Positions 61,666-64,000 of a stretch of 64,000 nt of DNA are shown piece after piece; the stretch's first letter is position 1; each line of letters opens with the position of its first letter. The notes beneath the pieces were generated by a model. The model worked only from the letters and a program-made list of their open reading frames with translations, searched no databases and was not told where the DNA came from. Origin of the DNA: RYN-230 sp963829725 (GTDB lineage: Bacteria; Actinomycetota; Actinomycetes; Streptosporangiales; Streptosporangiaceae); contig CAWHJW010000016.1 in NCBI GenBank assembly GCA_963829725.1, forward strand, positions 248,001 through 312,000. Direction: 5' to 3'. The position numbers and the translations under genes were made by a program.

Positions 61666-62197
61666 ATGAAACTGGGCCGTTGGGCGCGGTGGCAGCGGCC
61701 GGCCTGGCCCTGGGCAGGCCCTGGGCGGGATGAGGCACATCTGCGCATCTGCGCGAGCCCGGAGTGGGCCGCCTACGTCGAGACGGAGTTGCTGCCCTGG
61801 GCCCTCGGGGACGCCGAGCTGGGTGATGAGGTCGCGGAGGTGGGGCCCAGGCTGGGACTGACCACCGATAGGCTGCGCCGGCGGGTGCCCAGGGTCACCG
61901 CAGTGGAGATCGACGGCCGGCTGGCGCAGGCCCTGGCGGAACGGCTGTCCGGCAGCAAGGTGCGGGTGCTGCACGGGGACGGGACGAGCCTGCCCTTCTC
62001 CGGCGGCCAGTTCAGCGCGGTCACCCTGTTCACCATGCTGCATCACGTGCCATCCGTGCCGCTCCAGGACCGGCACCTGGCCGAGGTCCGCCGGGTGCTG
62101 CGCCCGGGCGGGCTGGTCGTCGGCACCGAAGGCATGATCACGCCCGGTCGTGGATGTGTCCGGCGACCGGTTCCGGTTCAGCGCGCGAGCAGGATGA
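61666..62197 (+). pseudogene. Degraded class I SAM methyltransferase
   Basis: The frame from ATG 61666 has HLRICASPEWAAYVETELLPW, then the motif I region, here VGPRLGLTTD (the family's glycine-rich VGPGPGLTTD is altered), VTAVEIDGRLAQALAERL, VLHGDGTSLPF and LTLFTMLHHVP. After VVGTEGMITPGR it leaves the family pattern, while one frame over the normal ending VVDVSGDRFRFSARAG reaches TGA at 62195-62197. About 40 residues expected between these blocks are missing. So an internal deletion with a frameshift, plus a damaged cofactor loop, makes it a pseudogene. Its 3' end overlaps the hemolysin-III gene by 20 bp. Confidence 0.7.
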
Positions 62198-62891
62198 TCG
62201 CCGCGAACTGGCAGGTGGCGCCGGCGCAGACGAAGGCGTGGAAGACCTCGTGGTAGCCGAAGACCGACGGCACCGGGTCCGGCCGCCGCCAGTGGTAACA
62301 CAGCGCGCCGGTGGTGTAGAGCAGGCCGCCGCCGAGCATCAGCGCGCCGGGGACCGGGCCGGCGTGCAGCCACACCGCGGGCAGTGCCATCGCCGCCACC
62401 CAGCCCAGGGCCAGGAACGTGCCGCCGACCAGCCGTTCCGGTGCGTTCATCCAGGCCATGTGGATGCCGGCCGCGGTCAGGGTCACGACCCAGACCGCGG
62501 CCAGCCCGGCCAGGCCGACCGTGCCCCGCACCGCCAGCACGAAGACGGGGGTGGCGGTCCCGGCGATCAGGAAGAAGATCATGGCGTGGTCGAGCCGCTG
62601 CAGCCGCTGCCGCCACGCCTCGTCCCACCGGCCGCAGTGGTAGAGGGCGCTCGCGCCGAACAGGGCGCTGACGCTGGCCGCGTAGACGGCCAGGGCGCTG
62701 ACCCGGGCCGGGCCGGGCGTGCTGGCCAGCAGCAGCCCGCTGGCCAGCAGTGAGGCCGCGAACCAGAGCAGGTGCAGCCAGCCGCGCATCACCGGCTTGG
62801 CGTAGTGCACCCGCCGCCGGCGGTCGTAGAACAGGCCCGGGGCCGGGGTGCTTGCTGCCGATCGTCCCGCCCCGCGGTCTGCGACGGTCAC
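62178..62891 (-). CDS. Hemolysin III / TrhA family membrane protein
   Basis: A 237-residue protein with seven membrane helices. The first loop has YDRRRRVHYAKPVMRGWLHLLWF, helix 2 to 3 GASALYHCGRWDE with the Ser-x-x-x-His motif, then LQRLDHAMIFFLIAGTATPVFV and the C-terminal FGYHEVFHAFVCAGATCQF, which supplies the zinc-binding histidines of the PAQR/TrhA superfamily. Members regulate membrane fluidity or lipid homeostasis in E. coli. I chose GTG 62891, with GGAGGGGAGG upstream; an ATG at 62936 is in frame without such a site. It converges with the decayed methyltransferase. Confidence 0.88.
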   Translation of the reverse strand: MTVADRGAGRSAASTPAPGLFYDRRRRVHYAKPVMRGWLHLLWFAASLLASGLLLASTPGPARVSALAVYAASVSALFGASALYHCGRWDEAWRQRLQRLDHAMIFFLIAGTATPVFVLAVRGTVGLAGLAAVWVVTLTAAGIHMAWMNAPERLVGGTFLALGWVAAMALPAVWLHAGPVPGALMLGGGLLYTTGALCYHWRRPDPVPSVFGYHEVFHAFVCAGATCQFAAIILLAR

Positions 62892-63046
62892 GGGCGGCCT
62901 CCCCTCCACGCCGGGCCGCTGCGGCGGCCCGGCCACCCGGCCAGGCCCGGGCGCCGATGCGGCCGTCGCTACGCAGCGGCTCCGCTGTGGCCTCCAGTGT
63001 CACTGACACCGTGCGAATTTTGTAGCTGGATGCGGAACTTTCTTGC

Positions 63047-63760
63047 TCAGCCGCCTGGGTGACCTTGAGCTCCGGTCCCGTCCAGGCTGCCGGCGAAGAA
63101 GTGCCGCGCCGTGTTGAGGAGTTCATCCAGCGGCGGCCACCATGGCCCGTGCGGCAGCGCGCGCAGGGCCTGCAGCACCCGGCCGGCCGCGGGGTCCCCG
63201 TCGCCCGCGACGACCGCCTCGACCCGGCGTGGCCGGGCCGAGCGGAGCGGGCCCAGGTACAGGTCCGGGACGGCGACGGTGCCGCCGGCGCCGCCGGGGG
63301 TGGGCTGCGGCGCAGCGGGCCGGGCTGAGGCCGGTGCGGCACGGACGTGCGGGGCTGGGACCTGCGGGGCTGGGACCTGCGGGGCTGGGACCCGCCGGGC
63401 TAGCACGGCCGGGGCGACGGCCAGGTAGTAGTCGGGCAACTCGAACTGCCGGGCCCGCCAGGCGGCCAGGGCGGCGGCGGCCTGCTCTTCGAACGCCGTG
63501 GCCGCGCCCGGCCCGGCAGACAGGTCCCACATGGCCCGCCACCGGGCCGCCACGCCGGCCAGCGGATCGGCCGGAACCAGTACGTAGGTGGCGGCCCGGC
63601 GCGCCGCCTCGGCCAGGGCCCGCGCGGCGGCGGCCAGGGGGTCCGGGTCCGCATCCGGGGGGCGGGCCCGGGTGATGTTCGGGGACTGGGCCAGGCCGGC
63701 GAGGAGTGACTCACTCACCTCGCCCACGCAGGCGACCACCGTCGAGGACTCGCGGCGCAC
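63047..63760 (-). CDS. Unrecognised actinobacterial protein with Val-Pro-Ala-Pro repeat
   Basis: A 237-residue soluble protein. The first 120 residues look like a globular alpha/beta domain (STVVACVGEVSESLLAGLAQ; DPLAAAARALAEAARRAATYVLVPADPLAGVA). Three 15-bp units then encode VPAPQ-VPAPQ-VPAPH (63351-63395), followed by an Ala/Pro linker, a DLYLGPLRSARPRRVEAVV segment and a helical C-terminus (PWWPPLDELLNTARHFFAGSLDG). I do not recognise the family. It has a leaderless promoter, starts GTG 63760 and is followed on the left by the hemolysin-III gene in the same orientation. No signal peptide or membrane helix is seen. Confidence 0.6.
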   Translation of the reverse strand: MRRESSTVVACVGEVSESLLAGLAQSPNITRARPPDADPDPLAAAARALAEAARRAATYVLVPADPLAGVAARWRAMWDLSAGPGAATAFEEQAAAALAAWRARQFELPDYYLAVAPAVLARRVPAPQVPAPQVPAPHVRAAPASARPAAPQPTPGGAGGTVAVPDLYLGPLRSARPRRVEAVVAGDGDPAAGRVLQALRALPHGPWWPPLDELLNTARHFFAGSLDGTGAQGHPGG

Positions 63761-63766
63761 CGCCCG

Positions 63767-63772
63767 ATCATA
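63767..63772 (-). promoter_or_regulatory. -10 box of a leaderless promoter
   Basis: TATGAT on the minus strand matches TANNNT almost perfectly and ends 6 nt before GTG 63760, with no ribosome site. It stands in a 36-bp gap behind the partial gene at the right edge. Confidence 0.5.
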
Positions 63773-63796
63773 GGCGGGGCGGGCCGCCCGCGGGAG

Positions 63797-64000
63797 CTAC
63801 CGGCTGGCCGTCCCCGGGCCCGCGACGCGCTGGGGCAGGCCGTTCGGCGTGTGCCAGGTGGATGCCGGACGGGGGGCTGCCGGGCCCGGCGGCTGCGCCG
63901 CCGTGGCACCGGCCGCGTGGCGGACGGCGACCGAGCCGGCCGCGTGGCTGGTCCACCGCTCGGTGCAGCTCCGCGAGTCCTGGCAGTACCACCGGACATC
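63797..64000 (-). CDS. C-terminal part of an unrecognised gene at the right edge
   Basis: Reading leftwards from the window end, the frame DVRWYCQDSRSCTERWTSHA continues through an Ala/Pro-rich tail to a TAG at 63797-63799. The Cys pair with nearby Trp and Arg looks like real coding sequence rather than noise, and the frame is open to the edge, but the start and most of the protein are off the window. Family not recognised. Another frame could be the true one; confidence is low. Confidence 0.35.
   Translation of the reverse strand, partial: DVRWYCQDSRSCTERWTSHAAGSVAVRHAAGATAAQPPGPAAPRPASTWHTPNGLPQRVAGPGTASR

Overview
The window is very GC-rich DNA (roughly three quarters G+C, with strong third-position GC bias). 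It is densely packed with genes that often overlap by 4 bp (ATGA/GTGA), uses many GTG and a few TTG starts, and has several promoters whose -10 box lies 6-7 nt before the start codon (leaderless transcripts). The families present (DUF5995, DUF1707, DUF6510, DUF6328, PPK2, a menaquinone/geranylgeranyl-reductase-like flavoprotein, BluB-CobT) point to a soil actinomycete, perhaps near Streptosporangiales. No rRNA, tRNA or CRISPR array was recognised, so the genus cannot be fixed.

Layout. 1-4.5 kb: a partial DUF5995 gene, then a secreted S15-like hydrolase that appears to continue, across a frameshift in a 15-bp repeat, into an ABC ATPase followed by its permease. 4.9-7.4 kb (minus): a lactonase, a hydroxyacid-oxoacid transhydrogenase and an FmdB-type zinc ribbon, a plausible lactone/4-hydroxybutyrate pathway. 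7.8-24.4 kb: a large surface-polysaccharide locus with two deacetylases, nucleotide-sugar dehydrogenase, ATP-grasp ligase, flavoprotein, lipid-linked sugar transferase, three glycosyltransferases, epimerase, GH18 hydrolase and embedded two-component genes. 24.5-35 kb: SLAC1/TDT transporter with divergent LysR, PPK2, PsiE-like protein, DEAD-box helicase, a methyltransferase/membrane protein/prenyl-reductase operon and an MFS exporter.

35-46 kb: L,D-transpeptidase, two tandem apolipoprotein N-acyltransferases (the upstream one frameshifted), a small membrane protein, an EamA transporter, a THUMP-like methyltransferase fused in frame to seryl-tRNA synthetase, and a sedolisin protease. 46.6-52.6 kb: a seven-gene minus-strand run joining a receiver-thioredoxin-reductase-like flavoprotein, a cyclic-nucleotide-domain histidine kinase, a UBP zinc finger, a sulfite-oxidase-like molybdoprotein with its reductase, a DUF6510 protein and a DUF1707 protein. 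53.4-58.2 kb: a VapC remnant and the cobalamin nucleotide-loop genes cobD, bluB-cobT, cobU and cobS. 58.4-62.2 kb: a WxL/DUF916 cell-surface module split by an IS110-family element, with WxL and methyltransferase remnants. 62.2-64 kb: a hemolysin-III protein and two unrecognised genes.

Two themes recur. Short in-frame tandem repeats (12, 15, 27 and 81 bp) have expanded inside many coding regions, and at least four genes show apparent frameshifts, one of them exactly at an off-length repeat unit. These could be sequencing errors, decay or switchable slippage tracts; only the raw reads or a related genome would tell.
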